Part shown: in pieces, positions 18,144 through 27,326 of the stretch
Position numbering within the stretch: the first letter of the stretch is position 1
Layout: each line of letters starts with the position of its first letter
Assembly: GCA_018223185.1 (NCBI GenBank)
Contig: JAAEYW010000022.1
Coordinates: 1 to 64,000 of the forward strand
Direction: 5' to 3'
Origin: Oceanospirillales bacterium
Lineage (GTDB): Bacteria > Pseudomonadota > Gammaproteobacteria > Pseudomonadales > Balneatricaceae
Length of the DNA stretch: 64,000 nt
Translations under genes and position numbers: made by a program
The notes under the pieces: generated by a model
The model's database searches: none
What the model was told of the DNA's origin: nothing
What the model saw: the letters and a program-made list of their open reading frames with translations, nothing else

Positions 18144-20420
18144 ATGAATATTGAGAACAACTCCGTTATTCCTGATCTGGATTTTAACTCACCAGCAGCA
18201 CGTCGTAGCCGGAAATTTCGCGCTTTTAAAGATAAAACTGCATCCGTGGGTATTGGTCTGGGTGGTGTCAGCGTAATCATCGCGATCCTTTTGATCTTTT
18301 TCTACCTTCTTTATGAAGTAATACCGATGTTCCGTGGAGCTGAAGTCGAGCCCTGGAAACATAATGAGCAGGTTGTTGAACCTTATGCCGTTCCTGGCTC
18401 AGGAAAAACCCTCTACATGGCGATGGAAGAGCAGGCCGAGATAGGCTTAAGGGTTTCTGATCTGGGCGAGCTTAACTTTTTCAACACCCTGACGGGTGAA
18501 TTAATGAAAACGGTTCAGGTCCCTCTGCCAGCCGGAACCAGCATTACCAGCTTTGCCCTGGCCTCAGAGAACAGCCACTCTTTTGCACTGGGTCTGAGTA
18601 ACGGCCAGGCTCTGGTCTTCAAACATGAATATAAGTCCACCTACCCCGGTGGCGAGCGGGTGATATTACCCACGATCACGTATCCACTGGGAGAAGCGCC
18701 TATCGACGTCGCGCCGGTCGCCCTGAATCTACTGGCGTTCAATGGCTCTGAGGGTAACTTTGCGCTGATTGGTGGCACACAACAAAACATGCAGGCAGTG
18801 TTTATCTCTCAAACAGAGAACCTGTTTACCGGCGACGTTGAGCTTGAACAAACCACCACAGCACTACCAGATCTGGGTATCAAGATTAGAAAAATGCTGA
18901 TGATGCCTGACCTGGCCTGGCTATTGGTTGCCGGGGAAAGTGGCAAAATGGAAGTTATCAATCTGCGTGACCGTGACGCACCGGTTATCACACAGGTGCT
19001 GGATGCATCATCCAGCAAGATCACAACCTTTGACCTGTTACTCGGCGGAAACGCAATCCTGATTGGCAATGAAAAGGGTCAAATCTCCCAATGGTTTCTG
19101 GTCAGAAACGATCAGGGGGAGTGGCTGATGACTAAAATCCGCGAGTTCGAAACCGGCCATTCACCGGTGATTGATCTTGCCATTGAGCATCGTCGTAAAG
19201 GGTTTGTCACTATCGATGCGGCTGGCGACCTGCGCATATTCAATAGCACCGCCAACGTTAATGTCCTGACCCAGAAAGTCGCACAGGCAAATGCCTCCAT
19301 GATCACCCTGGCACCCCGGGCTAACGCAGCGCTAATAGAAGAAGCTGGCAAACTGACCCTGTTGCACATCGATAATGAGCACCCGGAAGTATCCTGGAGC
19401 GCGCTCTGGGGTAAAGTCTGGTATGAGGGTCATGAAAAACCTAAATACGTCTGGCAGTCCTCGGCTGCAAACAATGACTTCGAGCCAAAGTACAGCCTGA
19501 TGCCACTGGCATTCGGTACCCTGAAAGCCGCCTTTTATGCAATGATTCTGGCGACTCCGCTGGCGATCTGTGGCGCTATCTATACCGCCTACTTTATGGT
19601 GCCGTCACTGCGGCGCAAGGTGAAACCCTTTATCGAGCTGATGGAAGCACTGCCGACGGTCATCCTCGGGTTTCTGGCGGGCCTCTGGCTAGCCCCCTTC
19701 ATGGAGGAAAACCTGCCGGGCATCTTTGTCACCCTGCTAATGCTACCCGCGGCAATATTAGGCTTTGCCTTCTGCTGGGCACAGATGCCGAAAAAGATTC
19801 GCTGGCTAGTCCCTGACGGCTGGGATGCGCTGCTGCTGATTCCAGTGATTATTCTGGCCACCTGGGGCAGTATTGCCATCAGCCCTGCGCTGGAGCTGGT
19901 GTTATTTGATGGCAATATGCGCCACTGGCTGACTAACGATCTGGGTATCGCTTATGACCAGCGCAACGCAATGGTGATTGGTATTGCGATGGGCTTTGCC
20001 GTTATTCCAACCATCTTCTCGATTACTGAAGATGCGATCTTTGCGGTGCCGAAGCACCTTAGTTACGGATCATTGGCGTTAGGCGCTACCCCATGGCAGA
20101 CCCTTACCCGGGTTGTCATGCCAACCGCCAGTCCGGGTATCTTCTCGGCCGTGATGATCGGTATGGGTCGTGCCGTCGGCGAAACCATGATCGTACTGAT
20201 GGCGACCGGTAATACGCCGATTATGGATGTCAACATATTCGAGGGGATGCGAACTCTGGCGGCCAACATCGCGGTGGAAATGCCCGAAGCTGAAGTCGCT
20301 AGTACACACTATCGAATCCTGTTCCTGGCTGCCTTTGTGCTGTTTATGTTTACCTTTATGGTAAACACCTTGGCGGAAGTAATCCGTCAGCGACTGCGCA
20401 ATAAATATGGCTCCCTTTAA
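18144..20420 (+). CDS. pstC: Phosphate ABC transporter permease PstC, extended form
   Basis: One of two membrane subunits of the Pst importer; at 758 aa it is far longer than E. coli PstC (319 aa). A first membrane helix (about residues 35-60) is followed by a roughly 380-residue soluble region (60-440) of repeated beta strands that looks like a propeller. The permease domain (about 450-758) follows, with several helices and an EAA-type loop, LALGATPWQTLTRVVMP. Long PstC proteins with this insert are known in Pseudomonas and marine gammaproteobacteria. The role of the insert is not known to me. It is the first gene of pstC-pstA-pstB-phoU. Confidence 0.93.
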   Translation: MNIENNSVIPDLDFNSPAARRSRKFRAFKDKTASVGIGLGGVSVIIAILLIFFYLLYEVIPMFRGAEVEPWKHNEQVVEPYAVPGSGKTLYMAMEEQAEIGLRVSDLGELNFFNTLTGELMKTVQVPLPAGTSITSFALASENSHSFALGLSNGQALVFKHEYKSTYPGGERVILPTITYPLGEAPIDVAPVALNLLAFNGSEGNFALIGGTQQNMQAVFISQTENLFTGDVELEQTTTALPDLGIKIRKMLMMPDLAWLLVAGESGKMEVINLRDRDAPVITQVLDASSSKITTFDLLLGGNAILIGNEKGQISQWFLVRNDQGEWLMTKIREFETGHSPVIDLAIEHRRKGFVTIDAAGDLRIFNSTANVNVLTQKVAQANASMITLAPRANAALIEEAGKLTLLHIDNEHPEVSWSALWGKVWYEGHEKPKYVWQSSAANNDFEPKYSLMPLAFGTLKAAFYAMILATPLAICGAIYTAYFMVPSLRRKVKPFIELMEALPTVILGFLAGLWLAPFMEENLPGIFVTLLMLPAAILGFAFCWAQMPKKIRWLVPDGWDALLLIPVIILATWGSIAISPALELVLFDGNMRHWLTNDLGIAYDQRNAMVIGIAMGFAVIPTIFSITEDAIFAVPKHLSYGSLALGATPWQTLTRVVMPTASPGIFSAVMIGMGRAVGETMIVLMATGNTPIMDVNIFEGMRTLAANIAVEMPEAEVASTHYRILFLAAFVLFMFTFMVNTLAEVIRQRLRNKYGSL

Positions 20421-20446
20421 CCTGAGTTGTTGAGGAAATATACGAT

Positions 20447-22135
20447 ATGAACATCTCAGTAAAAGATTGGTTTAAGTCTGGCTCACCCTGGGTATGGATG
20501 AATGCCGGGGCGGTAGCCATCAGTATTATTATGGTTGTAGGCCTGCTGGGCCTGATCGCAGTACGGGGTCTGAGCCACTTCTGGCCAGCGGATATTCTCC
20601 AGGGTACTTATACCCAGAATGGAGAAACCCGTACCATCACCGGTGAAGTCGTTGAAACCAGTGACGTATTGACTCTGCAGCTGATCGAAGCGGGTATTGA
20701 TCTTCCCGAAGACAACGAGTTCTCTACCCGGCATCTGCTGAAAATTGGTAACCGTGATGTCTATGGTTCTGATTTCACCTGGGTACTGGAAGACTTTTTA
20801 TCCGACCAGTCTCGTCCCGAAATGCTGTTTACCGCGGAACGACGCGAATGGGGAAACCTCTACGGTTATCTGCGTAGCATAAAAGAGTCCGGCAATGAGG
20901 TCGCTCGTTACGAAGGCTATGAGCCTTCCTCCGAGTATCTGGCCCTGTGGGATAACCTACAAGCGCGGATTCAACGGGCTCTGGATATTCACGAAGATAT
21001 TCTCCAGATAGAGAAACACGAGATCGGCGCAATTAACTATGAATTGGAGCGCCTGCGTCTTAAAGAGCGCAGCCTGCAACTCAAAAACATCACTGAAACG
21101 GCGCCTTTTGCTAAAATTGAGCAGCGTCGTAAAGAACTGGACGATGAGTATGAGGATTTACAGCAGCGCCTGCTAGACCTCTACGCCGAGATTAACCGGG
21201 ACTCGATGACAGCAGAAGTTGCCAACGGTAAAATTGTTGAGGTGCAGCTGGCAAAAGTCGTTCGCGCTTTCCGGCCTAACGCTATGGGTATCGGTCAGAA
21301 GAGCCTTCACTATGCGGCTAAACTCTGGGAATTTGTCAGCGAAGATCCACGTGAGGCTAATACAGAAGGCGGGATTTTCCCGGCGATCTTTGGCACGGTG
21401 ATGATGGTTCTGTTGATGTCTCTGCTGGTGACGCCATTTGGCGTTATCGCGGCGGTTTATCTGCGGGAATACGCCAAACAGGGATTTATCACCCGTCTGA
21501 TCCGTATCGCGGTGAACAATCTGGCAGGCGTGCCTTCTATCGTCTACGGTGTATTTGGTCTGGGCTTCTTTGTCTACTTCCTTGGCGGTAACATTGATGA
21601 CCTGTTCTTCCCCGAAGCCAAGCCCGCACCCACTTTTGGTACCCCGGGTCTGATGTGGGCCTCTCTGACGCTGGCATTGCTGACCGTGCCGGTCGTGATC
21701 GTTGCGACTGAAGAGGGACTCAGCCGTATACCCCGCTCGGTTCGCGAGGGTAGCCTGGCACTGGGAGCAACCAAATTTGAAACCCTGATGAAGGTTGTGC
21801 TGCCGATGGCAAGCCCGGCCATGATGACCGGCGTCATCCTGGCAATCGCCCGTGCGGCAGGCGAAGTAGCACCACTGATGCTGGTGGGTGTGGTGAAGCT
21901 GGCACCCAGCCTGCCGCTGGATGGTAACTATCCGTTTATCCATCTGGATCAGAAATTTATGCACCTGGGCTTCCATATCTATGATGTGGGTTTCCAGAGC
22001 CCTAACGTTGAAGCTGCACGGCCATTGGTATATGCCACCGCCCTGCTGTTGGTGGCGGTCATCGCATTGCTGAACATGTCAGCGATTGCAATCCGTAACC
22101 ACCTGCGAGAAAAATACAAAGCACTGGAAATGTAA
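20447..22135 (+). CDS. pstA: Phosphate ABC transporter permease PstA, extended form
   Basis: The second permease of the Pst importer, 562 aa. An N-terminal helix (about residues 17-42) precedes a roughly 250-residue soluble insert (DUF3333-like). The insert includes a long charged coiled coil (about 185-250; EKHEIGAINYELERL and on). The transport domain is at about 300-562, with the EAA loop LALGATKFETLMKVVLP. E. coli PstA is about 296 aa, so, like PstC, this subunit is enlarged outside its transport core. The two inserts may pair with each other or with PstS; that is inference. It ends KYKALEM, which is echoed just downstream. Confidence 0.93.
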   Translation: MNISVKDWFKSGSPWVWMNAGAVAISIIMVVGLLGLIAVRGLSHFWPADILQGTYTQNGETRTITGEVVETSDVLTLQLIEAGIDLPEDNEFSTRHLLKIGNRDVYGSDFTWVLEDFLSDQSRPEMLFTAERREWGNLYGYLRSIKESGNEVARYEGYEPSSEYLALWDNLQARIQRALDIHEDILQIEKHEIGAINYELERLRLKERSLQLKNITETAPFAKIEQRRKELDDEYEDLQQRLLDLYAEINRDSMTAEVANGKIVEVQLAKVVRAFRPNAMGIGQKSLHYAAKLWEFVSEDPREANTEGGIFPAIFGTVMMVLLMSLLVTPFGVIAAVYLREYAKQGFITRLIRIAVNNLAGVPSIVYGVFGLGFFVYFLGGNIDDLFFPEAKPAPTFGTPGLMWASLTLALLTVPVVIVATEEGLSRIPRSVREGSLALGATKFETLMKVVLPMASPAMMTGVILAIARAAGEVAPLMLVGVVKLAPSLPLDGNYPFIHLDQKFMHLGFHIYDVGFQSPNVEAARPLVYATALLLVAVIALLNMSAIAIRNHLREKYKALEM

Positions 22136-22138
22136 GCC

Positions 22139-22216
22139 ATGACGAATATATTGATTCATTCATTGCGATTCGTAACCAGTAGCTTTAACGAACAATACCA
22201 AGCGCTTGAGATGTAA
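22139..22216 (+). pseudogene. Decayed partial duplicate of the pstA 3' end (25-codon frame)
   Basis: Directly after the pstA stop is a short open frame, ATG to TAA, that encodes a peptide ending EQYQALEM. The real pstA product ends EKYKALEM, and both are followed by TAAGCC. The DNA of the last seven codons is similar (AAAGCACTGGAAATGTAAGCC against CAAGCGCTTGAGATGTAAGCC, 16 of 21 equal by eye, differing mostly at third positions), and a GCGATT...CGTAACC stretch upstream also matches. This looks like the remnant of an old duplication or of a replaced pstA copy. It could still be translated as a 25-aa peptide; no ribosome site is obvious. Confidence 0.5.
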
Positions 22217-22237
22217 GCCGAACACTAGATAGGTTTA

Positions 22238-23074
22238 ATGATGACTATGGAAGCTAAAACCCATTCAATCGATATTTCCGCGTTGCAGCGCCAGAATCAG
22301 AGCCTGCGCCTGGAAGATGAGACCATTGCCCTGACTGTACGCGATCTCGAGCTGTATTATGGCGAGAAGCGTGCTCTGCACGGCATCAACATGGATATCC
22401 CGCAAAACCGGGTAACCGCATTTATCGGTCCATCCGGTTGCGGTAAATCGACGCTGCTGCGCTGTTTTAACCGGATGAACGATCTGGTCGACAGCTGCCG
22501 TATCGAGGGCCAGATGAGTCTGTACGGCCACAACATTTATGAGCGCGGAGTCGATGTTGCTGACCTGCGCCGCCGGGTCGGAATGGTGTTCCAGAAGCCG
22601 AATCCATTCCCCAAAAGTATCTATGAAAACGTTGCCTACGGCCTGCGTATTCAGGGGATCAACAAAAAGCGTGTCATCGACGAAACCGTCGAGTGGGCAT
22701 TGAAATCTGCTGCACTGTGGGATGAAGTAAAAGACCGCCTGCACGAAAGTGCCCTGGGCATGTCCGGCGGACAACAGCAGCGTCTGGTTATTGCCCGGAC
22801 GATCGCAGTAAAGCCTGAAGTGCTGCTGCTGGATGAGCCGGCATCAGCGCTTGACCCGATCTCTACTCTGAAAATCGAAGAGCTGATCAATGAGCTGAAA
22901 AAAGATTTCACCATTGTAATCGTAACCCATAACATGCAGCAGGCAGCCCGGGTTTCTGATTACACTGCATTTATGTATATGGGCGATCTGATCGAGTTTG
23001 GTGTAACAGACCATCTGTTCACCAACCCCGCGAAAAAACAAACAGAAGACTACATTACCGGTCGTTACGGTTAA
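22238..23074 (+). CDS. pstB: Phosphate ABC transporter ATPase PstB
   Basis: The ATP-hydrolysing subunit of the Pst importer, 278 aa. It has Walker [10 protein letters not shown] (about residues 68-76), Q-loop VFQKPNPFP, signature [11 protein letters not shown], Walker [13 protein letters not shown] and switch VTHN. The Pst-specific [14 protein letters not shown] stretch separates it from other ABC ATPases. The N-terminus carries about 35 extra residues before the domain. Three in-frame ATG codons (22238, 22241, 22247) are possible; an AGG lies 4 bases before the first. Confidence 0.96.
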   Translation: MMTMEAKTHSIDISALQRQNQSLRLEDETIALTVRDLELYYGEKRALHGINMDIPQNRVTAFIGPSGCGKSTLLRCFNRMNDLVDSCRIEGQMSLYGHNIYERGVDVADLRRRVGMVFQKPNPFPKSIYENVAYGLRIQGINKKRVIDETVEWALKSAALWDEVKDRLHESALGMSGGQQQRLVIARTIAVKPEVLLLDEPASALDPISTLKIEELINELKKDFTIVIVTHNMQQAARVSDYTAFMYMGDLIEFGVTDHLFTNPAKKQTEDYITGRYG

Positions 23075-23090
23075 TTAGGGGAGAACTATA

Positions 23091-23825
23091 ATGAGTTACG
23101 AACAGGACCGTCATAGCAATCACATCTCCCAGAGCTTCAATGAAGAGCTGGAGCAGATCCGTACAGAATTGCTAACCATGGGAGGCCTCGTTGAGCGTCA
23201 GCTGAGTGACGCGGTTAATGCACTGGTAGCCGGTGATACAGAGCAGGCAGAGCAGGCCCGTAAGAGCGACCAGTCGATCAATGATATGGAGATGATGATT
23301 GATGAGCAGTGCACACTGATCATCGCGCGGCGTCAGCCAGCCGCAGCCGACCTGCGTCTGATTATCTCGGTCAGTAAAGCCACCAGCGACCTTGAGCGGA
23401 TTGGCGATGAGACCAGTCGGATCTGCCGCTACGCCATTGAGCTGGCCAATGATGGCAAAAACGTCCGCGGTTATCAGGAGGTTCGCCATATCGGTAATCT
23501 GGTACGCGATATGCTGCAAAACTGTCTCACGGCGTTTGCCCGCAGTGATGCAGAGATGGCGTATAAGGTGGCTAAGCAGGACAAAGAGGTGGATTCAGAG
23601 TACCGCACCGCGATGCGCTCACTGATGACCTACATGATGGAAGATCCCCGCTATATCACCAGTATCATGAACGTTATGTGGATACTGCGTGGCCTGGAGC
23701 GGATTGGCGATCATGCCCGCAATATGGCAGAACACCTGATCTATCTGGTCAGTGGCACCGACGTTCGCCATAGCAGTCTGAAAGATATTAAACGTACTGT
23801 TCGCGAAGTTGAGCAGAAAAAATAA
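23091..23825 (+). CDS. phoU: Phosphate signalling protein PhoU
   Basis: PhoU links the Pst transporter to PhoR and represses the Pho regulon when phosphate is plentiful. The protein (244 aa) is all-helical with two repeated three-helix halves. The metal-binding repeats are KATSDLERIGDETSRI (about residues 95-110) and RGLERIGDHARNMAE (about 200-214). It follows pstB by 16 bp with a strong GGGGAG site. A very long palindromic terminator follows it. Confidence 0.96.
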   Translation: MSYEQDRHSNHISQSFNEELEQIRTELLTMGGLVERQLSDAVNALVAGDTEQAEQARKSDQSINDMEMMIDEQCTLIIARRQPAAADLRLIISVSKATSDLERIGDETSRICRYAIELANDGKNVRGYQEVRHIGNLVRDMLQNCLTAFARSDAEMAYKVAKQDKEVDSEYRTAMRSLMTYMMEDPRYITSIMNVMWILRGLERIGDHARNMAEHLIYLVSGTDVRHSSLKDIKRTVREVEQKK

Positions 23826-23840
23826 ACGGCTTACTTCAGC

Positions 23841-23881
23841 AGATATTAAAAAGGCAGCTTCAAGCTGCCTTTTTAATATCT
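23841..23881. terminator. Bidirectional terminator, 20-bp perfect palindrome
   Basis: Positions 23841-23860 and 23862-23881 are perfect reverse complements around a single C. They contain AAAAAGGCAGCTT and its mirror. The A and T runs make it an intrinsic terminator in both directions. It lies between convergent phoU and the small gene at 23897-24190. A perfect 20-bp stem is unusually long for this job. Confidence 0.93.
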
Positions 23882-23896
23882 GAATTTTATGTGGCC

Positions 23897-24190
23897 TCAG
23901 CGACTTAACTCTGAAATTCGCAGAGCGATCTTACCCCCACTGACAGGCTGAGCGGTAAGCTCCAGACCATTCGCCTGATATCTGCCGGTATTCTTCAGTT
24001 CAGCCATAACCTCAGATGGAAGATTCCCACCGCTCCAGCCGGGTGCTATCTGCTTCATCGAGAGCAGGAAAACCGCATCAAGATCCCACAAGTCACCCTT
24101 CATATCACACACAGCTTCACCGGCTTTACGCGGTTTATTACTCCGGCCCCCCAGCCCTCCCTGGGGTTGCCTCTTTAGATCAACTGACAC
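23897..24190 (-). CDS. Hypothetical protein
   Basis: A 97-aa frame starting with GTG, preceded by a GGTGGA ribosome site. I do not recognise the family. The N-terminal third is Gly/Arg/Lys-rich (GGLGGRSNKPRKAG). The rest looks like a small folded domain (DLDAVFLLSMKQIAP, LPSEVMAELKNTGRY, LELTAQPVSGGKIALRISEL). There is no signal peptide or membrane helix. It is alone, convergent with phoU across the shared terminator. About 214 bp upstream of it to the next gene hold nothing I recognise. Confidence 0.55.
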   Translation of the reverse strand: MSVDLKRQPQGGLGGRSNKPRKAGEAVCDMKGDLWDLDAVFLLSMKQIAPGWSGGNLPSEVMAELKNTGRYQANGLELTAQPVSGGKIALRISELSR

Positions 24191-24404
24191 GCTTCCACCC
24201 TGTATTCATTAGATTCAATTGCGCTTACATCATCATTTGCTTTAGTTCTGTCTGTCGCTAATGAATTTTAACTTAATTAAAAATCAGGTTGTACTACGTA
24301 TTTAATGATTTACAAATAAACAGGAGGCTGTGGGCTTAACTAAGCGGGAGCAAAAGCACCCCCTATAATTCGGCACCGTAAAATCAAGCGCACGGATAAC
24401 GGAA

Positions 24405-24980
24405 TTAGCAGTAATCCGCAAAGGGGGGAAATCGTGCAATAAGTCCTTCCCGACCCAACTCCCGCAGCAGTCTGATGTTACGCTCCGGAATCTGTTCCGG
24501 ATTAGCATAGTGGGTCAGCGCACGGCTCATCTCAGCCTCTCTGATGATATGAAAGGCAGGCCAGGGGGAACGATTGCTCCAGTGGCTCAGATCGTCTTCA
24601 GGAACCCCTGCAAAGCGATACGCCGGGTGGAAGCTGGCCAGTTGAAGCACGCCTTCCAGGCCGGCCTGTTCCAGTAGCTCTTCAAACAGGCGCAGATGAT
24701 CCAGATAATCGTAAAAATCTTCCAGTCCGGCAGGCACTATAAACAGCGTGGTCGATACCTCATGTTCATCCGCCGCCAGAATCAACTCAATCTCAGCCAT
24801 GAAAGCCGCAACCAGAGACTCTCCCCCCTGCGCCTCCGTCACTGCATAACGCAAAGAGTTATCTCTCACCACCGGTGCAGCAAACGGGCACAGGCTCAGC
24901 CCGACAACCATCGTTTCCACCCACTGACGGGTGATCTTTTCTACCTCGACGGGCGAATAGCCCGAATATGCTTTACTCAT
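24405..24980 (-). CDS. DUF1415 family protein
   Basis: A soluble protein (191 aa) of a conserved but uncharacterised family. Family hallmarks are the N-terminal TRQWVETMVVGLSLCPFA stretch with its cysteine (about residue 32), the LEDFYDYLDHLRLFEELL helix, FHPAYRFAG, and the C-terminal NRSPWPAFHIIREAE. No catalytic function has been assigned to my knowledge. It is divergent from ubiC with about 90 bp between and has no visible operon partner. Confidence 0.85.
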   Translation of the reverse strand: MSKAYSGYSPVEVEKITRQWVETMVVGLSLCPFAAPVVRDNSLRYAVTEAQGGESLVAAFMAEIELILAADEHEVSTTLFIVPAGLEDFYDYLDHLRLFEELLEQAGLEGVLQLASFHPAYRFAGVPEDDLSHWSNRSPWPAFHIIREAEMSRALTHYANPEQIPERNIRLLRELGREGLIARFPPFADYC

Positions 24981-25072
24981 AAACCTGTACCTGACCCTGA
25001 ACGGCGCTGAAACCGATACTTTTAACTTCGGCTAGGGTACTATACGGCCAGTTTTTTTGCTGAGAAATTATT

Positions 25073-25615
25073 GTGCCTGCCGCTCTGAGTCAGAACAGTT
25101 TTGCTACCCGCTGGTATACCCTCAAACGCCCTGCAGCAACCGATGCGCCATTGGTCTGGCGCAGATGGTTACTCGACCGGGGGTCGTTAACTCAGCATCT
25201 GGTGCAGGCCAGCCAGGGTCAGTTCAGAGTGGACGTTGTGCGCCAGTTATGGGGCCGGCCCAGTCGATCGGAAGCCCGGGCGCTGAATATTGACCCGCGA
25301 CAAAGAGTGCTGATCCGGGAGGTCCGGTTGCTTGGCCATGATCAGCCCTGGGTATTTGCCCGCACCATCATCCCCGCCTCGACGCTGACAGGGAAACAGC
25401 GAAAACTTAACGGGCTGGGGTGCCGCTCTCTGGGCTCTGTCCTGTTTAGCGATCCAACCATGAAGCGCGGCCCGCTGCAGGTGAGTCGTCTGACGCTGAG
25501 CAGCGGCGAAATAACTTGGGCGCGACGCTCTTTGTTCTACCTGGCCAATAAACCACTACTGGTTACCGAGGTTTTCCTGCCTGCCCTGCAGCAGGTACAC
25601 TACCGTAATAAATGA
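25073..25615 (+). CDS. ubiC: Chorismate lyase UbiC
   Basis: UbiC converts chorismate to 4-hydroxybenzoate plus pyruvate, the first committed step to ubiquinone. The protein (180 aa) starts at a GTG. Family-typical elements are [12 protein letters not shown] (about residues 31-42), [24 protein letters not shown] (split: REVRL and the WVFARTIIP active-site strand), and [17 protein letters not shown] with the conserved Arg and Glu region. UbiA follows 16 bp later, as in E. coli. Confidence 0.92.
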   Translation: MPAALSQNSFATRWYTLKRPAATDAPLVWRRWLLDRGSLTQHLVQASQGQFRVDVVRQLWGRPSRSEARALNIDPRQRVLIREVRLLGHDQPWVFARTIIPASTLTGKQRKLNGLGCRSLGSVLFSDPTMKRGPLQVSRLTLSSGEITWARRSLFYLANKPLLVTEVFLPALQQVHYRNK

Positions 25616-25631
25616 ATTCGGATCGATCTCT

Positions 25632-26522
25632 ATGCAATTGGGTACACAGATAATCAACCCCGTCTGGCAACAAAAGCTCAAAGCCTGTGGTGAACTTATG
25701 CGGGTAAATAAACCGATCGGTACCTACCTGCTACTCTGGCCTGCTCTATGGGCGTTGTGGATTGCCGCCGATGGGATTCCGCCGGTCAGTTTACTGATTA
25801 TATTTGGCCTGGGAACATTTCTGATGCGTTCAGCCGGCTGTGTCATTAACGACTTTGCCGATCGCAAGATTGATGGCCATGTAAAGCGCACGGCTCAACG
25901 TCCGCTTCCCGCCGGGAGAATCTCTGCTAAAGAGACGCTGATACTATTTGCCGCACTGCTAGCCGCCTCATTTGTGCTGGTACTGTTCACCAATCAGCTG
26001 ACTATCTGGCTGTCCGTCGTTGCGGTGGCACTGGCATCCTGTTATCCCTTTATGAAACGCTATACCCATCTGCCTCAGGTTGTACTCGGCATGGCATTTT
26101 CCTGGGCGATACCTATGGCGTTCAGTGCCACCCTGAATGAGGTGCCAAAAATCGCCTGGCTGATCTATATCGCCGCCATTCTCTGGATCATCACCTATGA
26201 CACCATGTACGCGATGGTCGACAGGGACGATGATATCCGTATCGGCGTGAAATCCACCGCCGTGCTGTTTGGCGACATGGATAAAACCATTGTCGGCCTG
26301 TTGCAGCTGCTGACGCTGGCAATTTTCATCATGCTGGGTATCAATCTGAGTCTGTCTTTCTGGTTTTATCTTGGTGTAGCGGTGATGGGCGGATTCTTTG
26401 TCTACCAGCAATACCTGATCCGGGAGCGTCAGCGGGAGGCGTGTTTCACCGCATTTCTGAACAACAATTACGCGGGGATGGCGGTTTTTATCGGTTTATT
26501 TATCCATTATCTGGCAACCTGA
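25632..26522 (+). CDS. ubiA: 4-hydroxybenzoate polyprenyltransferase UbiA
   Basis: UbiA joins the polyprenyl tail to 4-hydroxybenzoate in the inner membrane. The protein (296 aa) has about eight or nine membrane helices. The two aspartate-rich Mg/diphosphate motifs are present: NDFADRKID (about residues 76-84) and the second, [12 protein letters not shown] (about 195-206). It is in operon with ubiC. The ubiCA pair sits inside the Pho gene block between phoU and phoB, yet no Pho box precedes ubiC. Confidence 0.95.
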   Translation: MQLGTQIINPVWQQKLKACGELMRVNKPIGTYLLLWPALWALWIAADGIPPVSLLIIFGLGTFLMRSAGCVINDFADRKIDGHVKRTAQRPLPAGRISAKETLILFAALLAASFVLVLFTNQLTIWLSVVAVALASCYPFMKRYTHLPQVVLGMAFSWAIPMAFSATLNEVPKIAWLIYIAAILWIITYDTMYAMVDRDDDIRIGVKSTAVLFGDMDKTIVGLLQLLTLAIFIMLGINLSLSFWFYLGVAVMGGFFVYQQYLIRERQREACFTAFLNNNYAGMAVFIGLFIHYLAT

Positions 26523-26548
26523 TGACAAATACCCTTACACAGGACGCT

Positions 26549-26566
26549 TTGTCATATTTCTGTAAC
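26549..26566 (+). promoter_or_regulatory. Pho box upstream of phoB
   Basis: TTGTCAT at 26549-26555, four bases, then CTGTAAC at 26560-26566: the 11-bp PhoB half-site spacing. It lies 56 bp before the phoB start. It predicts autoregulation of phoBR, which is known in E. coli. Confidence 0.82.
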
Positions 26567-26622
26567 AGTTTCATAATCTAATATGACCGTCTTAATACAT
26601 AAAATAAATGAGGTGATTGGTC

Positions 26623-27318
26623 ATGACATCGGGTAAACGCGTTCTGATAGTTGACGACGAGGCTCCGATTCGCGAGATGATCGCTGTTGCACTCGAAATG
26701 GCTGGATACGACTGTATGGAGGCCGACTCCGCACAGGCGGCACATCCAATGATTATTGATCGCAAACCGGATATGGTTCTGCTTGACTGGATGATGCCCG
26801 GCATCAGTGGTATCGAGTTTGCGCGACGTCTGCGTAAAGACGAAATGACCTCAGATATTCCGATTATCATGCTGACCGCTAAAACCGATGAAGATAATAA
26901 GATTCAGGGTCTGGAAACCGGCATTGATGATTATATCACCAAGCCATTTTCTCCCCGGGAGCTGGTTGCCCGATTGAAGACCGTCCTGCGCAGGACAACA
27001 CCGAAAGGGGTTGAAGAGCCGATTACAATTGATGGTCTGACCCTTGATCCGGTATCACACCGGGTCAGCTCTGAGCTGAAACCTCTGGAACTGGGACCCA
27101 CCGAGTTCCGTCTGCTACAATTTTTCATGACTCACCAGGATCGCGCCTACACCCGCAGTCAGTTGCTTGATCTGGTTTGGGGCGGCAACGTTTATGTTGA
27201 AGAGCGTACGGTTGATGTTCACATCCGTCGTCTGCGTAAAGCACTTGGTGACCGTCACGACTACCTGATCCAGACGGTACGCGGAACCGGTTACCGGTTC
27301 TCATCTCAGGTAGCCTGA
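26623..27318 (+). CDS. phoB: Phosphate response regulator PhoB
   Basis: PhoB (231 aa) is activated by PhoR on phosphate starvation and binds Pho boxes. The receiver domain (residues 5-120) has the acidic pair VDDE, phospho-acceptor Asp55 (LLDWMMPG), MLTAK and the DYITKPFSPREL lysine. A winged-helix DNA-binding domain follows (about 130-231; LGPTEFRLLQFFM, RTVDVHIRRLRKAL, VRGTGYRF). I chose the ATG at 26623, with GAGGTG 7 bases upstream, over a TTG 6 bases earlier. It is 8 bp from phoR. Confidence 0.96.
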   Translation: MTSGKRVLIVDDEAPIREMIAVALEMAGYDCMEADSAQAAHPMIIDRKPDMVLLDWMMPGISGIEFARRLRKDEMTSDIPIIMLTAKTDEDNKIQGLETGIDDYITKPFSPRELVARLKTVLRRTTPKGVEEPITIDGLTLDPVSHRVSSELKPLELGPTEFRLLQFFMTHQDRAYTRSQLLDLVWGGNVYVEERTVDVHIRRLRKALGDRHDYLIQTVRGTGYRFSSQVA

Positions 27319-27326
27319 GCCCGCCT

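Noticed and set aside
21173-21976. A 267-codon minus-strand open frame within pstA
   Set aside because: The translation is His/Gln/Arg-rich low-complexity, typical of an antisense shadow of a membrane protein gene.
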